Under the pieces are notes generated by a model. The model was not told the DNA's origin. It saw nothing but the letters and a program-made list of their open reading frames with translations, and searched no databases. Made by a program: the position numbers and the translations under genes. Below, piece after piece: positions 62,689 to 64,000 of a DNA stretch of 64,000 nt. Numbering within the stretch: position 1 is the first letter of the stretch; each line of letters begins with the position of its first letter. Source of the DNA: JAQICJ01 sp041686345 (GTDB taxonomy: Bacteria; Myxococcota_A; Polyangia; HGW-17); the NCBI GenBank assembly GCA_041686345.1, contig JAWLEA010000001.1:27133-91132 (forward strand), written 5' to 3'.

Positions 62689-63786
62689 TTATTCGGTTTT
62701 TGAGTTCATAATCTCATAATGACACCAGGCTGGATTTTGTTTTTCTTCATCCCAGACATGAAGAGAGTTTCCCTGGCATAAATCAAATTGTTTGCAGTTG
62801 GCACAATCTCCTTTGGCCATCCAGCTCCTGTCCCTAAAAATATCATATCTTTTTTCCCATACATCTACAAAACTATCCCGGTAAACATTGCCCTGAGCCA
62901 TCCAGGGAGGAAGGTTGGGACAGGCACTGATATTGCCATTAGCCATGATTCCAGCAATATTGATGCCGGCACGACAGAAATAGGGAGTATCTCGCACCTT
63001 GTTTTCATAATCCCAGCCCAGAAAACCTTCTTCACTCAGATTTACACACATACCTTCTTTTTTGGCCTTTTTTCTTATTTTGCCAATTGCTGCCACTACT
63101 GCGCGAAATTGTTCTTTGCTGATCAATACCTGGGCGTTGTTTTTGGCTCTACCAATGGGAAAAATATTGAAAACGCGCCAGTAACCGGCCCCTGTAGCCT
63201 TTACGATATCATAGATTTCAGGCAGTTTGTCATAAGTTTTCGGAGTAACACAGGTGATAGCTTCTACAAGATCAATTTGAACTTCCACAAGATGTTCAAG
63301 AGCATTGATCACCCTTTTATAGCTTCCTTTTCGGTTGCGCAACCAATCGTGTTCAGTTTCAGGACCATCAAGGGATACTACAATACTGATAATCCCGGCA
63401 TCCTTCAGGCGCCAAGCCATTGTTTTGTCGAGTATATATCCATTGGTAACCATACCAAGTTTGAATCCGAGTTTTCGTGCTTCAGCCATTACTTCAAAAA
63501 GATCCGGTCTCACCAGAGGTTCTCCCCCGGTCATGACCAGAATAATATTACTCGGATCATAAGCTTCAGCTATTTCTTTTAGTGTTTCATATACAACTTT
63601 TGCCGGCAAGCCGGGTTGAGAAGCATCAACAGAACAATCCGAACCGCAATGAAGGCAATTCATGTTGCACAACCTGGTAGTTTCCCAAAAAAGATAGCGC
63701 AATTCATGGAGATTATTTTCCAGTTTTTGATATGTTTTCCAGCGTAAATGTTTGGCTTGATTTATAAAATAATGGATAGACCTCAT
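62689..63786 (-). CDS. Radical SAM/SPASM-domain protein
   Basis: 365 residues. The radical SAM cluster is in TTRLCNMNCLHCGSDC (C-x3-C-x2-C), followed by MTGGEPLVRPDL. The C-terminal SPASM region supplies further Cys ligands (FCRAG, ISACPNLP, DCANCKQFDLC). The N-terminal ELRYLFWETT pattern is like the maturase family that partners with lipoproteins or peptides. No clear precursor peptide gene is seen before the window ends. The start has GAAGAGGTAA upstream. Confidence 0.85.
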   Translation of the reverse strand: MRSIHYFINQAKHLRWKTYQKLENNLHELRYLFWETTRLCNMNCLHCGSDCSVDASQPGLPAKVVYETLKEIAEAYDPSNIILVMTGGEPLVRPDLFEVMAEARKLGFKLGMVTNGYILDKTMAWRLKDAGIISIVVSLDGPETEHDWLRNRKGSYKRVINALEHLVEVQIDLVEAITCVTPKTYDKLPEIYDIVKATGAGYWRVFNIFPIGRAKNNAQVLISKEQFRAVVAAIGKIRKKAKKEGMCVNLSEEGFLGWDYENKVRDTPYFCRAGINIAGIMANGNISACPNLPPWMAQGNVYRDSFVDVWEKRYDIFRDRSWMAKGDCANCKQFDLCQGNSLHVWDEEKQNPAWCHYEIMNSKTE

Positions 63787-63846
63787 AAATTACCTCTTCC
63801 CGGAATAATACCACAATAAACATAAAGATGTATACCAAACCCGACC

Positions 63847-63934
63847 AAAACCAAACCTGACCAGGTCAAATTTCCACCCTCAAAACCAAACCTCACCCTC
63901 AAAACCAAACCTGACCAGGTCAAATTTCCACCCT
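63847..63934. repeat. 34-bp direct repeat at the window end
   Basis: A 34-base sequence starting AAAACCAAACCTGACCAGGT occurs at 63847-63880 and 63901-63934, period 54. A shorter related unit lies between them (63882-63900). The unit contains the small palindrome ACCTGACCAGGT. It lies upstream of the radical SAM gene on the divergent side; the rest of 63787-64000 shows no gene. Confidence 0.8.
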
Positions 63935-64000
63935 AAAATATCACCCCAAACCTTCCTGTAATTTTCCATTCCCATTGCAATCCCCAATACCATCTTGAAA

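Overview
The window is a stretch of an AT-rich bacterial chromosome with no rRNA, phage or CRISPR locus. I infer a Gram-negative deltaproteobacterium-like lineage (Myxococcota or Bradymonadota style, low confidence). The reasons are the many lipoproteins with cysteine-rich, thrombospondin-3, MopE-type and VWA modules, OmpA/Pal-like proteins, a PhaR-type regulator, and a response regulator whose C-terminus resembles those of deltaproteobacterial proteins. No marker gene settles the taxonomy.

Layout. 1-8700: two tRNA genes directly abutting a HAD phosphatase gene, a receiver protein with a DNA-repeat linker, an inositol-monophosphatase-like protein, a CcdA-thioredoxin fusion and two lipoproteins. 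8700-20450: eno, a divergent UvrA paralogue followed by a membrane-anchored nuclease-like protein, an M2-like peptidase lipoprotein, an NtrC-type regulator, yraN, a Cys-rich lipoprotein and an AmrS-like radical SAM enzyme. 20450-33400: glnA, an O-antigen-ligase-like/TPR fusion, purA, an extensin-like LAS peptidase, a Pal/CpoB-like lipoprotein trio, uvrB, a CAU tRNA and a zinc-ribbon coiled-coil protein. 33400-45500: a YfgM-like/BamB-like pair with a MopE-like lipoprotein, pgpH-ybeY, an OmpA/TSP3 envelope block, an amino acid:carrier-protein-ligase-like protein and an unlisted 59-aa gene. 45900-64000: an ECF sigma/anti-sigma pair, dnaK, a VWA lipoprotein, comEC, phaR, a PP2C-like protein, a PduO-type adenosyltransferase, pssA, korAB and a SPASM radical SAM enzyme.

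The most interesting signal is not a gene. A family of ~165-bp elements (eight copies plus relics) has ~20-bp terminal inverted repeats, nested internal palindromes and 4-bp flanking duplications, exact in four copies. Seven copies are full length or nearly so; the eighth has lost its centre but keeps both ends. All eight sit in divergent intergenic regions, and five of the six such regions in the window carry at least one. No transposase is present. This looks like a MITE-like or structured regulatory repeat family, possibly undescribed.

Other items to follow up are a Leu-like tRNA(CAA) with a short variable arm, a gene starting 2 nt after a tRNA 3' end, and in-frame tandem DNA repeats in several coding regions. 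Many start codons were moved from the longest ORF to the best Shine-Dalgarno-supported codon; these are noted gene by gene.
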